Counted from the stretch's first letter, positions 1-8,301 are shown. The stretch: 51,873 bases of DNA from an uncultured Clostridia bacterium (GCA_947174975.1 CAMWLA010000001.1:1-51873); one strand, 5' to 3'. The notes: generated from the letters alone by a model not told the origin. Numbers and translations: made by a program.

Positions 1-114
1 ATGCAGAGATGCAAGCAGAACAAGGCGCGCGAGTATTTCCGAGGGAGCATACACAGAGGTATGTGACCGAGGGAACACGGAGCGCAACGCCGTTATGCGC
101 CGCATATATGCTTT
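1..114. repeat. Dispersed structured element, copy R1
   Basis: First of six copies of a ~115-124-nt imperfect palindrome in this window; possibly clipped by the window start. The central hairpin is CATAC (48-52) with GTATG (59-63), the middle helix TTTCC (36-40) with GGGAA (71-75), and a GCATATATGC outer arm lies at 102-111. It ends about three bases from the tsf stop codon, so it would form the start of the rpsB-tsf 3' untranslated region. No coding potential is seen. Confidence 0.75.
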
Positions 115-1020
115 TTAGGCTTTCTTCATTGCTTCGACTTGCTTAGCCACTTCGTCCTGAAGATTTTCGCTCTTCTTTTCAAGTCCTTCGCCCATTTCAA
201 AACGAACGAAACGAACTACCGTGAACTTGGAACCGACGACCTGCGCAACAGTCTGGGAATCGTCTTTTACGAAAGCTTGCTCTAAAAGGCAGTTGTCCTG
301 ATAGAATTTGCCAAGCTTGCCGTCGACGATTTTTTCTAAGATATTCTGGGGCTTGTTTGCGTTCTTCGGGTCGTTCTGCATCTGGGAAAGCATAATTTCC
401 TTTTCCTTTGCAAGTACTTCCGCGGGAACGTCAGCCTTGTTAACGTATCCGGGTTTAGCCGCTGCGATCTGCAAAGCTACGTCGTGCAAGGTTTCCTCGC
501 TGCCGGCTTTGAAGTTTGCCGCTTCAACCATAACGCCTACTTTACCGCCCATATGGATATAAGTTTCGATCTTATTCTTGGTATTGTAGATTTCGAATCT
601 GCGGATAGAAATCTTTTCGCCGATAACTGCGGTCTGGTTGGTGATAAAATCTTTAACGGTTGCGCCGTCAAGCTTGCAGCTGTTGAGTGCATCAACGTCT
701 GCGGGCTTGTCCATAGCGATAACGTTTGCAACCTTGTCTACTATTTCGTGGAACTTGTCGCCGCGGGAAACGAAGTCGCTTTCGCAGTTGATTTCAACCA
801 GAACGCCTGCACCGCATTTGTCGCATACGAACGCGCCTACAGCGCCCTCTGCGGCAATTCTGCCCTCTTTCTTTATTGCCTTTGCAATTCCGCGCTTTCT
901 CAAAAGCTCGGCTGCTTCTTCCATATCTCCGTTAGCGTCGGTGAGCGCCTTTTTGCACTCTAACATGCCCGCACCGCTCTTCTCGCGGAGCGTCATTACG
1001 TCCTTAGCTGTGAATGCCAT
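115..1020 (-). CDS. tsf: Elongation factor Ts
   Basis: EF-Ts is the nucleotide exchange factor that releases GDP from EF-Tu in the cytoplasm. The 301-residue product begins MAFTAKDVMTLREKSGAGML, the classic N-terminal UBA-like helix that contacts EF-Tu, followed by the ECKKAL segment and, near residue 80, the ESDFV core motif (usual form TDFV). Length fits the family. The ATG at 1020 is chosen over an upstream in-frame start because it has a GGAGGAGG ribosome site just before it and matches EF-Ts N-termini. It lies 4 bp after rpsB, the normal operon. A dispersed element follows the stop almost directly. Confidence 0.97.
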   Translation of the reverse strand: MAFTAKDVMTLREKSGAGMLECKKALTDANGDMEEAAELLRKRGIAKAIKKEGRIAAEGAVGAFVCDKCGAGVLVEINCESDFVSRGDKFHEIVDKVANVIAMDKPADVDALNSCKLDGATVKDFITNQTAVIGEKISIRRFEIYNTKNKIETYIHMGGKVGVMVEAANFKAGSEETLHDVALQIAAAKPGYVNKADVPAEVLAKEKEIMLSQMQNDPKNANKPQNILEKIVDGKLGKFYQDNCLLEQAFVKDDSQTVAQVVGSKFTVVRFVRFEMGEGLEKKSENLQDEVAKQVEAMKKA

Positions 1021-1024
1021 ATAA

Positions 1025-1813
1025 TTATTCCTCCTCCTTAACGTCTTCGGGAACTTCTTCCGCTGCTGCAACTACTTCTTCGATAGACATATCTTCGGCG
1101 TCGCCTTCGGGTACTTCGAGTACGGGAGTTTCGCCTTGATTTGCTTCGATAACCGCGTTAGCAATAACCGACGAGATGAGCTTAACCGCACGGATAGCGT
1201 CGTCGTTGCCGGGAATTACGCAGTCGATAAGGTCGGGATCGCAGTTGGTATCGGTGATAGCCACGATGGGAATGTTGAGCTTTCTTGCTTCCTTAACAGC
1301 GATGTCTTCGGTGTGAGGGTCAACTACGAACATAACTCCAGGGAGCTTGTTCATATCTCTGATACCGTTGAGGTTGGTCTGAAGCTTGCCCATTTCTTCC
1401 TTGAGTTTTGCAACTTCCTTTTTGGGAAGAAGATCGAACTCGCCGCTTTGTTCCATTTTCTCAAGCTTAATCATTCTGTCTACGCGCGAACGGATAGTCT
1501 TGAAGTTGGTAAGAGTACCGCCGAGCCAGCGCGAATTTACGTAGTACATTCCGCAGCGTTCAGCTTCTTCCTTAACCGCGTCCTGAGCTTGCTTTTTCGT
1601 ACCCACGAAAAGAACGCTCTTGCCGTCTTTTACAGCTTCGCATACGAATTTGTAAGCTTCTTCAACGAGGCCTACGGTAATCTGCAAATCGATAATATGA
1701 ATATCGTTGCGTTCCGCATAAATGTACTTGCCCATCTTGGGGTTCCATTTTCTCGTCTGGTGCCCGAAGTGTACACCCGCTTCGAGCAGTTGTTTCATTG
1801 ATATAACCGCCAT
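1025..1813 (-). CDS. rpsB: 30S ribosomal protein S2
   Basis: S2 binds late to the small ribosomal subunit near the head-body junction. The 262-residue protein has the typical start (MKQLLEAGVHFGHQTRKWNP) and the conserved SRWLGGTLTNF and IVAITDTNCDPDLIDCVIPGNDDA blocks. It ends in an acidic tail of about 25 residues rich in Glu, common in Firmicute S2. A GGAGG ribosome site precedes the ATG. It is first in the rpsB-tsf operon, with a sigma-A-like promoter about 120 bp upstream. Confidence 0.98.
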   Translation of the reverse strand: MAVISMKQLLEAGVHFGHQTRKWNPKMGKYIYAERNDIHIIDLQITVGLVEEAYKFVCEAVKDGKSVLFVGTKKQAQDAVKEEAERCGMYYVNSRWLGGTLTNFKTIRSRVDRMIKLEKMEQSGEFDLLPKKEVAKLKEEMGKLQTNLNGIRDMNKLPGVMFVVDPHTEDIAVKEARKLNIPIVAITDTNCDPDLIDCVIPGNDDAIRAVKLISSVIANAVIEANQGETPVLEVPEGDAEDMSIEEVVAAAEEVPEDVKEEE

Positions 1814-1934
1814 TTTAATTCCTCCGTTTTACCTCCCCGAAAGCACGGTTTTGTTGTCGGCGTTTATTACGGCATTGAAAGATTTTACCGTCACGGAACG
1901 CCCGCCCTTCGGGTGTGAATTTTATAGCCTTGTT

Positions 1935-1963
1935 ATTTTAGCAAAATTTTCCGTAGTTGTAAA
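1935..1963 (-). promoter_or_regulatory. Promoter and leader of rpsB-tsf
   Basis: On the minus strand TTTACA (1958-1963), a 17-bp spacer and TAAAAT (1935-1940) form a sigma-A-type promoter. It gives an rpsB leader of roughly 110 nt (about 1928 to 1814). The leader contains a small hairpin of the form CACCCgaaGGGCG. S2 leaders often carry an autoregulatory structure, but I cannot confirm one here. Confidence 0.65.
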
Positions 1964-1981
1964 GCGTTTTAAGCGGGCAAA

Positions 1982-2015
1982 TAAAAAATCGGGCGCTCTT
2001 TGGAACGCCCGATAT
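1982..2015 (-). terminator. Rho-independent terminator
   Basis: An ATCGGGCG/CGCCCGAT stem with a 10-nt loop is followed on the minus strand by ATTTTTTAT. It ends transcription of the lipoprotein gene whose stop is at 2024. Confidence 0.8.
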
Positions 2016-2023
2016 ATAAATTA

Positions 2024-3004
2024 TCAGTGATTATGATGGTCTTCGTGGTTTGCGCTATGCTTTTGGAACGAGCAAGTGCTGTTGTCGTCGAAAATATATT
2101 CGTAATAGGGCTGACCGTCCTTTATTATTTCCTTTATTCTGAACTTGCCGCTCTCTCCGTTTAAGTTATACTTTACGGAAATTTCGGTTACTCCGTTTTT
2201 AACTTCGCGCTCTACCTTGTACTTGCCCTTTGAACCGCCTTTAATAAACTCAAGCTCGTACTCGGTTTCCGTCTTGCCTTTTTTCGTTTCGGTTCCGAAC
2301 TCTACTTTCGTCTCTTCCACAAGCATATTGTTTGAATAAACTCTGTAAACGTATTCCGTTTCTCTTTCGTTATCCTCTACAGAAACCTCGTGCTTCATTT
2401 CGACGAAATCGCCCGTTGCCTCGCCTATATATGCGCGCATTCTAAGCTCTTCTTCCCTTTCGCCGTTTTCAACCTCGATTTGCTTTCCGCCGGTAAGACG
2501 GTATTCCACGTCTTCGGAAATCATAACGCCCTCTAAGGTATATCGGCTTTCGGTTTCGTCCTTATCAGTAGTTTGCCCAACGAAGGTTTCGTTATAATAC
2601 ATAACGTACTCGGTTGCATTGCCCGCGATATCCTTGCCCTTTACCGTAAGCTTGGTTGCAAACTGCGAATAAGCTGCGTCGGTGTTTTTCTCGGTGGTAA
2701 CGCTCATTGCGCTGTCGTCGAGGAAGCTGTCAAGCGCGGCAAAATATTTATTGAAATTTTCCGCTTGCGCCTTAATATCGTCGGAAGCCGCTGCCGCCGA
2801 TTGGGCAAGTGAGGTAAAAGTCTTTGCCGACTGCGCGTTTAAAGTGCTGCCGAGAATCTGAACGCAAGAAACCGCGCCCACACCGTAAAACTCTTCCTTG
2901 GAAAATTTCTCGGCGCTGTCATTGCCGCCTCCGCATCCGCCGAGCATTGCGCACGCGCCTATCATACCCGCCGCAAGTGCCGTAAATTTAAATATCGATT
3001 TCAT
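2024..3004 (-). CDS. Predicted lipoprotein of unknown function
   Basis: A 326-residue exported protein. It opens with a basic n-region, a hydrophobic stretch and the lipobox MLGGC (Cys at about residue 24), so it should be lipid-anchored outside the membrane. The first third (30-110) is Ala/Ser rich and helical. The rest is charged, Glu/Lys/Thr rich, with alternating polar-hydrophobic residues that suggest repeated beta strands (for example KGKTETEYELEF and KGKYKVEREV). The C-terminus ends in a short His-rich tail (HEDHHNH). GGAGG precedes the ATG. It appears to be transcribed alone, with its own terminator. I do not recognise the family. Confidence 0.75.
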   Translation of the reverse strand: MKSIFKFTALAAGMIGACAMLGGCGGGNDSAEKFSKEEFYGVGAVSCVQILGSTLNAQSAKTFTSLAQSAAAASDDIKAQAENFNKYFAALDSFLDDSAMSVTTEKNTDAAYSQFATKLTVKGKDIAGNATEYVMYYNETFVGQTTDKDETESRYTLEGVMISEDVEYRLTGGKQIEVENGEREEELRMRAYIGEATGDFVEMKHEVSVEDNERETEYVYRVYSNNMLVEETKVEFGTETKKGKTETEYELEFIKGGSKGKYKVEREVKNGVTEISVKYNLNGESGKFRIKEIIKDGQPYYEYIFDDNSTCSFQKHSANHEDHHNH

Positions 3005-3059
3005 ATAACACCTCCTATATCAGTAGTATTCGCAAATTTTGTGTATATTTATGACTTGC

Positions 3060-3755
3060 CTAATTTTTAGTAATTTTATTATTTTTAAATTTTGAGATTA
3101 CACTGCAAGCTTGTTCGTAAACCCCAAAAACCAAGCCCGTAACGAAACCGCTTGCGTGCCCCAAGTTGTGCAACAAATCGTAGGGGTACCACTCAAAGGT
3201 TACACGGACAGTCCCGCCGCTGAAACACATTGCAAAGTAAATCAGTCCGAGTACGACCACGCCGGAAATTATATTGAATAAATTCCTCTTTTCTTTTTGG
3301 CATAGCACGAATACATATTCGATTATTATGTAGCCGTACAGTCCGAAGTTTACTGCCGAAAACCCTTGCCAATAAAGTGTTAAGTCATTCGTGCAGGTAG
3401 CGAACGCCGTAAACAGCGACATAATCGCCATAAAAAGCAGAAATTTAAGACTGCCCTTTTTGCGTTCAAGATATAACCCCGCAATAAAAAAGCAGAGCAT
3501 ATTCAAAAGGCAATGTTGCCAATTCGAGTGGGTATATGAGTTGACCAATGCTTGAAACAGGTTGCTCACGGAAAACTCGCCCCAATGAGGATAGCTGTCG
3601 ATAAAATATTTTGTCGCTGAGCCGTGAACGGCGTAGACGATAATATTCAGCAAAACGATAAACACCGTAGTAACAAAAAAATAGTTGCGGTTTAATAAAT
3701 TGACCGTTTTATTTTTCTCGTCAAGGCATTCTTTTATATCGAAATGCGGCTTCAT
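3060..3755 (-). CDS. Rhomboid-family intramembrane serine protease
   Basis: A 231-residue protein with about six membrane segments. Rhomboid hallmarks are visible: HSNWQHCLLNMLCFF (an HxxxN-type motif in the second segment), GFSAVNFGLYGY (the serine segment, GxS, near residue 130) and NLGHASGFVTGLVFG (the catalytic His segment near residue 195). The usual GASG serine motif is relaxed to GFSA, but both Ser and His are kept, so activity is plausible. Rhomboids cut single-pass membrane proteins inside the bilayer. It lies 18 bp after the DUF1292 gene, with a GGCGGG-like ribosome site, so it probably belongs to the ruvX-DUF1292 operon. Confidence 0.75.
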   Translation of the reverse strand: MKPHFDIKECLDEKNKTVNLLNRNYFFVTTVFIVLLNIIVYAVHGSATKYFIDSYPHWGEFSVSNLFQALVNSYTHSNWQHCLLNMLCFFIAGLYLERKKGSLKFLLFMAIMSLFTAFATCTNDLTLYWQGFSAVNFGLYGYIIIEYVFVLCQKEKRNLFNIISGVVVLGLIYFAMCFSGGTVRVTFEWYPYDLLHNLGHASGFVTGLVFGVYEQACSVISKFKNNKITKN

Positions 3756-3773
3756 ATCTTTACCCGCCTAAGT

Positions 3774-4061
3774 TTAGTTTTCCTCTGCCTCGTCGGCTTC
3801 GTTTTGGTAAAACTCGAAAACTTCTTCTAAAAGCTTTTCATCCTCGATGGGCTCAAGCGTTTCTTCCTTTTCGTTTAAGCGGAAGATTACAACCTCGTCG
3901 TCGGCAATTTCGTCGCTGGGCTCAGCCGCAAGCAAAAGCGTGTACTTTTCGCCCTTATATTCGGTTACGTCCAAAAGCTTAAACTTTATAATTTTGCCGT
4001 CGTCATCGATAAGCTCGATAACCTCGCTTTCTTCCTCTTCGTTAATGTTTTCGTTATCCAT
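3774..4061 (-). CDS. DUF1292 family protein (YrzB-like)
   Basis: A small, very acidic 95-residue protein. It has the DUF1292 pattern: an ELIDDDGKIIKFKLLD block, a YKGEKYTLLLAAE strand and a DDEVVIFRL strand, then an acidic C-terminus. The ATG at 4061 is chosen because it sits 2 bp after the ruvX stop behind an ACTCCTTT-type ribosome site; a longer reading would run back into ruvX. In Firmicutes this gene commonly follows ruvX/yqgF (alaS-yrzL-yqgF-yrzB). Its molecular role is not known. Confidence 0.85.
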   Translation of the reverse strand: MDNENINEEEESEVIELIDDDGKIIKFKLLDVTEYKGEKYTLLLAAEPSDEIADDEVVIFRLNEKEETLEPIEDEKLLEEVFEFYQNEADEAEEN

Positions 4062-4062
4062 A

Positions 4063-4482
4063 CTACACTCCTTTAAGTTTTGATAAATAATTGTCAAGTA
4101 TGTTTGCCGCGGCAAGCGCGTCCACGTAGTTTTTCCTCTTTTCCCTACGCATACCCTCGGATATAAGCGTTTCATGCGCCATTTGGGTGGTGAACCGCTC
4201 GTCCTCGCAGATAATCTCGATAGGGGTTGCTTCTTTCAAGGCGTCGATAAATCTTTGGGTTTTTTCCGTCTGCAAAGCAGCCGTTCCGTCAAAATTTACC
4301 GGCAGACCGCAGATAATTTTGGTTGCGCCCTTGTCCTTTGCGATTTTTGCAATCGTTTCCACGTCGGTTTTGAAGCCTTTACGAAAATAGGTTTCCGACG
4401 GCAGAGCGTAGGTATTAAACGGGTCCGAAATTGCAACGCCTATGCGCTTATCGCCTATATCGAATGCGACAAATCTTTCCAT
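4063..4482 (-). CDS. ruvX: Putative pre-16S rRNA nuclease / Holliday junction resolvase YqgF
   Basis: RuvX/YqgF has an RNase H-like fold and is tied to 16S rRNA 5'-end maturation. The 139-residue protein shows the family marks: FVAFDIGDKRIGVAISD at the N-terminus (first catalytic Asp), IICGLPVNFDG, EDERFTT (second acidic site) and the C-terminal KNYVDALAAANILDNYL helix (last Asp). Length is normal. It is followed at 2 bp by the DUF1292 gene, a conserved pairing. alaS, the usual upstream neighbour, is not present. Confidence 0.92.
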   Translation of the reverse strand: MERFVAFDIGDKRIGVAISDPFNTYALPSETYFRKGFKTDVETIAKIAKDKGATKIICGLPVNFDGTAALQTEKTQRFIDALKEATPIEIICEDERFTTQMAHETLISEGMRREKRKNYVDALAAANILDNYLSKLKGV

Positions 4483-4517
4483 ACCGCAAGTATAACATAA
4501 AGCTTATTCTTTGGCAA

Positions 4518-4553
4518 CTAAAAAATATTACCGTAGGAAAACCCTACGGTAAT
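4518..4553 (-). terminator. Rho-independent terminator
   Basis: The near-perfect stem CCGTAGG/CCTACGG, flanked by ATTA/TAAT, is followed on the minus strand by ATTTTTT. It terminates the small gene that stops at 4567 and separates it from ruvX. Confidence 0.85.
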
Positions 4554-4566
4554 ATCCTTGAACGGC

Positions 4567-4767
4567 TTAGTTAGAAGAGGTAAGATCCTCGGTTATATCT
4601 TCAACCTTTTGTTCCATTTTTTCAAGCTTAGTGTCGATATACTGCTCTGCCTTTTTCAGTAAATCGTCTTGATTTTTCTTGACGAGATTTCTCAGCTTGC
4701 AGTTGTTAGCGACAAGAAGCGCGCCGCCCGCCATTCCGAGTGCGGCACCTAAGATAAATTTTTCCAC
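4567..4767 (-). CDS. Small membrane-anchored protein (YtxH-like)
   Basis: A 66-residue protein with one N-terminal glycine/alanine-rich hydrophobic segment (ILGAALGMAGGALLVA, residues 5-20) and an amphipathic, charged C-terminal helix rich in Lys, Glu and Gln. This layout resembles YtxH-type general stress proteins, but the match is by architecture only. A GGAGAG-type ribosome site precedes the ATG and a strong terminator follows the stop, which supports a real, monocistronic gene. Confidence 0.6.
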   Translation of the reverse strand: MEKFILGAALGMAGGALLVANNCKLRNLVKKNQDDLLKKAEQYIDTKLEKMEQKVEDITEDLTSSN

Positions 4768-4869
4768 TTTTTCTCTCCTTATCTTTGGAGCATACGCTCT
4801 TAATAGTAGTATGGCGTCTTAGCATAAAGTTTATGATTGTAAAAATTTACAAATAATTTCATTTTGCTA

Positions 4870-4898
4870 TTGAATTAAAATATCGGTTGTGATATAAT
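4870..4898 (+). promoter_or_regulatory. Sigma-A promoter of the HIT/GltD-like operon
   Basis: TTGAAT (4870-4875), 17 bp, TATAAT (4893-4898): a near-consensus promoter. Transcription should start near 4905, giving a leader of about 215 nt before the ATG at 5120. The 352-bp gap 4768-5119 holds this promoter and the structured leader. Confidence 0.85.
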
Positions 4899-4934
4899 AA
4901 ACAAGTAAAATAAAAACAGAGGTTATTAATAATA

Positions 4935-5113
4935 ACGGCGCAAGCAAAACCACGCTTTTGCGCAGCGCAACACAATTTGCGAAAACTTTCGCCTCGGCGG
5001 GGTGAATTCGCGCGATTATATAATTGTTTGCTCTTAAAATCGCGCGAAGAGGGCAAGAAGCCCTCAAATCACGAAAAATAGTTTTCGCAGAATAGAAAAC
5101 TATTTTTGTGAGG
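4935..5113 (+). ncRNA. Structured leader element, copy L1
   Basis: A 179-nt element homologous to 8856-9035. Its first 37 nt are identical to the other copy. Three downstream helices follow: CGCGCGATT/AATCGCGCG with a ~20-nt loop, GAGGGC/GCCCTC with loop AAGAA, and a 13-bp hairpin (AAAAATAGTTTTC with its complement) capped by GCAGAATA. The last hairpin ends at GTG, directly before the AGGAG ribosome site of the HIT gene. In the other copy these helices differ in sequence but still pair, which indicates selection on structure. Probably a cis-acting RNA; family not recognised. Confidence 0.75.
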
Positions 5114-5119
5114 AGATTT

Positions 5120-5539
5120 ATGAAAGATAAAAATTGCGGTTACTGTATGCGCGGAGAAATTCTTGAAAAATTCGGAATTTTTATCTGCGATTTAAAGGTA
5201 AGCTCTTTAATACTTTTCAAGGAACAGTCCAAGCGCGGACGGTGCATAGTTGCGTACAAAGACCACGTAAGCGAAATAGTAGATATATCCGACGAGGAAA
5301 GAAATCTGTTCTTCGAGGATGTAACGAGGGCGGCTAAGGCTATACATAAGGTGTTCAGACCCGATAAGCTTAACTACGGCGCGTACGGCGATACCGGTTG
5401 CCATCTTCACGTTCACCTCTGCCCCAAATATAAGGACGGCGACGAATGGGGCGGCACCTTTACGATGAACCCGCAAAAGGTTTATTTAACCGACGAAGAA
5501 TACGCCGAAATGATTGCTCAAATAAAAAAGGAATTATAA
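5120..5539 (+). CDS. HIT family (histidine triad) nucleotide-binding protein
   Basis: HIT proteins hydrolyse or transfer nucleotides from substrates such as AMP-NH2. The 139-residue protein has the triad HLHVHLC near residue 93 (HxHxHxx) and an N-terminal CGYCMRGE that may form a zinc site together with later residues, as in several HIT hydrolases. The ATG at 5120 is used rather than the in-frame GTG at 5108: AGGAG lies at 5111-5115 with suitable spacing, and the GTG is part of the leader hairpin. It sits 13 bp before a GltD-like gene in one operon, and its mRNA starts with the structured leader L1. Confidence 0.9.
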   Translation: MKDKNCGYCMRGEILEKFGIFICDLKVSSLILFKEQSKRGRCIVAYKDHVSEIVDISDEERNLFFEDVTRAAKAIHKVFRPDKLNYGAYGDTGCHLHVHLCPKYKDGDEWGGTFTMNPQKVYLTDEEYAEMIAQIKKEL

Positions 5540-5552
5540 GAGGTTTTATATT

Positions 5553-6776
5553 ATGGCTCATAACGTTATTGCCGAAGCAAAAAGATGCTTAAACTGTAAA
5601 AATCCGATGTGCAGAAAAGGCTGCCCCATAAGCACCCCCATTCCGCAGTTCATATCCTCGTTTTTAAACGGCGACATTAAGAGCGCGGGAAAAATGCTTT
5701 TTGAAAATAACCCGCTGTCCGTCGTCTGCTCGATAGTGTGCAACCACGGCAACCAGTGCCAAGGTCACTGCGTGCGCGGAATTAAGGGCGAACCCGTTGA
5801 GATAAGCACTATCGAAAACTTCGTTTCGTCGCACTATATCGACAGCTTAGAGCTGGAGAAAGCCGAACCTAACGGCATTAAAGTTGCCGTCGTCGGCGCG
5901 GGCCCCGCGGGCATTACCATTGCGATAAAAATGGCTCAGCTCGGCTACGACGTGACTATATTCGAATCGAAGAGCGAAATCGGCGGTGTACTCAGATACG
6001 GCATTCCCGAATTCAGACTTCCCAAATCGATAGTAGACAGATATCTCAAAATTTTATATAAGTTAGGCGTAAAAATAAAGTTCAACGTAACTATAGGCAA
6101 GGCTTTCGGAATTGAAGAGCTTTTCCGCGACGGCTTCAAGGCAATATCCATAGGAACGGGCGTTACCTGGCCCATACCCCTCAACGTAAAGGGCGAAACG
6201 CTCGGCCACGTGCATTACGGAGTACACTATCTCGAACGCCCCGACGTCTATCAGCTCGGCGATAACGTAGTGATTATCGGCGCGGGAAACGTTGCAATGG
6301 ACGTTGCGCGAACGGCACTTCGCCACGGCTCGAAAAACGTTAAAATTACCGTCAGAAGCGACAAGTACTCGGCAAGCGACGAGGAAAAGGAATACGCCGA
6401 AATCGAGGGTGCGGAATTCGTTTACTGCAAACAACCCGTCGAAATCACCGACGAGGGCGTATTGTTCGTCGACACCGTGTGCGACGAAAACCACGACATA
6501 AAATCGGTATCCGAAACGCCTGAGCTTATGAAAGCCGATTCGGTTATAATATGTATTTCACAGCGCCCCTCGAACCTTATTCTCACCCAGACCGAAGGAC
6601 TTGAAACCAACGCCCGCGGACTTGTTAAGATAAACGAGGACGGCTCCACTTCCCGCCCCGGGCTGTTTGCTTCGGGCGACGTCGTACGCGGAGCAAAGAC
6701 CGTCGTAGAGGCTGCGGAAACTTCAAAGCGCGTAGCCTACGCAATGGACGCGTATTTGAAAAGTCTGAAAAAATAA
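5553..6776 (+). CDS. GltD-like FAD/NAD(P)-dependent oxidoreductase
   Basis: A 407-residue flavoprotein of the glutamate synthase small-subunit family. The N-terminus has an Fe-S binding CLNCKNPMCRKGCP motif and further cysteines (VCSIVCNHGNQCQGHC). Next comes an FAD Rossmann motif VAVVGAGPAGI near residue 110, a second dinucleotide motif VVIIGAGNVAMD near 240 for NAD(P)H, and the C-terminal LFASGDVVRGAKTVVEA block. It is shorter than typical GltD (~470 residues), and no large glutamate synthase subunit is nearby, so it may pass electrons from NAD(P)H to another partner, as NfnB or stand-alone GltD homologues do. It is co-transcribed with the HIT gene and ends at a strong terminator. Confidence 0.88.
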   Translation: MAHNVIAEAKRCLNCKNPMCRKGCPISTPIPQFISSFLNGDIKSAGKMLFENNPLSVVCSIVCNHGNQCQGHCVRGIKGEPVEISTIENFVSSHYIDSLELEKAEPNGIKVAVVGAGPAGITIAIKMAQLGYDVTIFESKSEIGGVLRYGIPEFRLPKSIVDRYLKILYKLGVKIKFNVTIGKAFGIEELFRDGFKAISIGTGVTWPIPLNVKGETLGHVHYGVHYLERPDVYQLGDNVVIIGAGNVAMDVARTALRHGSKNVKITVRSDKYSASDEEKEYAEIEGAEFVYCKQPVEITDEGVLFVDTVCDENHDIKSVSETPELMKADSVIICISQRPSNLILTQTEGLETNARGLVKINEDGSTSRPGLFASGDVVRGAKTVVEAAETSKRVAYAMDAYLKSLKK

Positions 6777-6784
6777 ATGCAATT

Positions 6785-6815
6785 AAAAAAGCCGCAGCCA
6801 TTTGACTGCGGCTTT
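6785..6815. terminator. Bidirectional terminator
   Basis: A GCCGCAG/CTGCGGC stem is flanked by AAAAAA on the left and TTTT on the right. It serves the GltD-like gene (plus strand) and the repeat lipoprotein (minus strand) that converge here. Confidence 0.85.
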
Positions 6816-6821
6816 TATTAT

Positions 6822-8243
6822 TTACCATTTTGTAGGTTCGCCGTTTACGTAACGCCAATAGTTGCCGTCTTGCTCCGGCCGGGTTGCCGAGTAGAAATAT
6901 ACTTCGGCGGGAACGGTATCGTTCGCGCCCGTAAAATTATCGTTACCCGATTTGCCGATTTTAACCGACGCCCACTCTTCCGCCGTGCCCTTATAGTACA
7001 CGGTATTCAGCGCCGTACATCTGTAAAAGGCAAAGCTTATAATGTTTTTCAAGCTTTTGGGCAAAACCACGCTTTCAAGCTGATCGCAGCCGTAAAACGC
7101 AGAGTAGCTTATCCTTGTTACTTTTTCGCCTATCGTTACGGTTTTAATTCCGCAAAAGCTGAACGAGAAATCGGGTATTTCGGTTAATTTATCGGAAAGC
7201 GTTATTTTGTCTACTTGGTTCGAAGTGTCGCCGGTAACGAAACCCGCGTTCCCGCCGAACATGACTATGCCGAAGCCGATTGAACTTACGGTTGACGGCA
7301 TTTTAAATTCAGCGAGGGATACGCACCCGCCGAACGCGCAGTCGCCGATATATTCAAGCCCTTCTTTCAAGTTGAGCGTTTTTATAGCGGTGCAGTCGGA
7401 AAATGCGGAAGCTTCTATCCTTTTGACGCTTGCGGGAACAGTTAGCTCCTCAATTGAAGCGCAACGCAAAAACGCGTATTCGCCGATTACTTCAACTTGC
7501 CTTCCGAATTCGACTGTTTTCAGAGAAGGGCAGTCGGCAAAGGCAAGCTCGCCCATTTTCAAAAGATTGCCATTGATTTTTATGCTTTCAAGTTGTCCGC
7601 AACCGTAAAATGCACTCTGCCCGATACTTCTTGCACCCTCTATAGTTACGCTTTTAATATTTTCACACTCGTAAAACGCAAAATCGGGAACTTGCGTCGC
7701 GTTGAAAGGAACGACCAAATCTTCAACGGGCTTACCGCCGACACAAAATTCCGTCGCAAAATACATAGGGTTTGACGCCATATTCGCAAACGAAATATTA
7801 CACCAGCTTTCAACGCTTAACGCGGACACGCTTTCAAGATTTTCACATCTTGCAAAGGCGTTTGCGCCTATCACTTCTGCTTTTTCTATGTGTACGCTTT
7901 TAAGATTTACGCAACCCGCAAAGGCGTTTGCGCCCACTTCTGTCACATAATATGGAATAGATATGCTTTCAAGCTGAGTATAGCCGTAAAACGCATTTTC
8001 TTCGATAGCGATTACGGGGCGGTTATTTCTTATGAACGTCGGAATATATGCATCCTTCACAGTATCGGAAATACCACTTACGGTATACCCCATTCCGCCC
8101 TTCGGATTTTTAACAAGCGTATATAATAAACCGTCGTGCGTTTCCGTATCGCCGACTTTATCATTCGACCAGCACGCGGACAAGCCGAACGCGCATGTGC
8201 CGAGTAAAATCAGCGACGAGACCAAAGAAAGAAATTTTTTCAT
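6822..8243 (-). CDS. BspA-like leucine-rich-repeat (LRR_5) surface lipoprotein
   Basis: A 473-residue exported protein. Residues 1-25 form a lipoprotein signal peptide ending FGLSAC. After a short linker, about 12 repeats of the LRR_5/BspA type follow from residue ~65 to ~440, each with the pattern I..NAF.GC..L.S + hydrophobic strand (for example IGEYAFLRCASIEELTVP and IGDCAFGGCVSLAEFKMP). Such proteins are displayed on the surface and bind host or other proteins. The ATG at 8243 is preferred because AAAAGG lies just upstream; the longer form would start at a TTG. It is monocistronic between two terminators. Confidence 0.88.
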   Translation of the reverse strand: MKKFLSLVSSLILLGTCAFGLSACWSNDKVGDTETHDGLLYTLVKNPKGGMGYTVSGISDTVKDAYIPTFIRNNRPVIAIEENAFYGYTQLESISIPYYVTEVGANAFAGCVNLKSVHIEKAEVIGANAFARCENLESVSALSVESWCNISFANMASNPMYFATEFCVGGKPVEDLVVPFNATQVPDFAFYECENIKSVTIEGARSIGQSAFYGCGQLESIKINGNLLKMGELAFADCPSLKTVEFGRQVEVIGEYAFLRCASIEELTVPASVKRIEASAFSDCTAIKTLNLKEGLEYIGDCAFGGCVSLAEFKMPSTVSSIGFGIVMFGGNAGFVTGDTSNQVDKITLSDKLTEIPDFSFSFCGIKTVTIGEKVTRISYSAFYGCDQLESVVLPKSLKNIISFAFYRCTALNTVYYKGTAEEWASVKIGKSGNDNFTGANDTVPAEVYFYSATRPEQDGNYWRYVNGEPTKW

Positions 8244-8262
8244 AAATTGCCTTTTATTCAAA

Positions 8263-8285
8263 CGGGGCGTTCGACGAACGCCCCG
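8263..8285 (-). terminator. Stem-loop downstream of the SecB-like gene
   Basis: A perfect 10-bp stem CGGGGCGTTC/GAACGCCCCG with a GAC loop. The following minus-strand sequence is only weakly T-rich, so termination strength is uncertain. Confidence 0.6.
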
Positions 8286-8301
8286 CTTGGAAAGTTTTAA
8301 A

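Noticed and set aside
484..963. Plus-strand open frames opposite tsf and rpsB
   Set aside because: Antisense shadows of well-conserved translation genes.
4859..5067. Minus-strand open frames inside the L1 leader
   Set aside because: They run against the structured leader, lack ribosome sites and resemble nothing known.
5108..5119. GTG start giving a 143-residue HIT protein
   Set aside because: The GTG is the closing part of the leader hairpin and overlaps the AGGAG ribosome site; ATG 5120 fits spacing and family.
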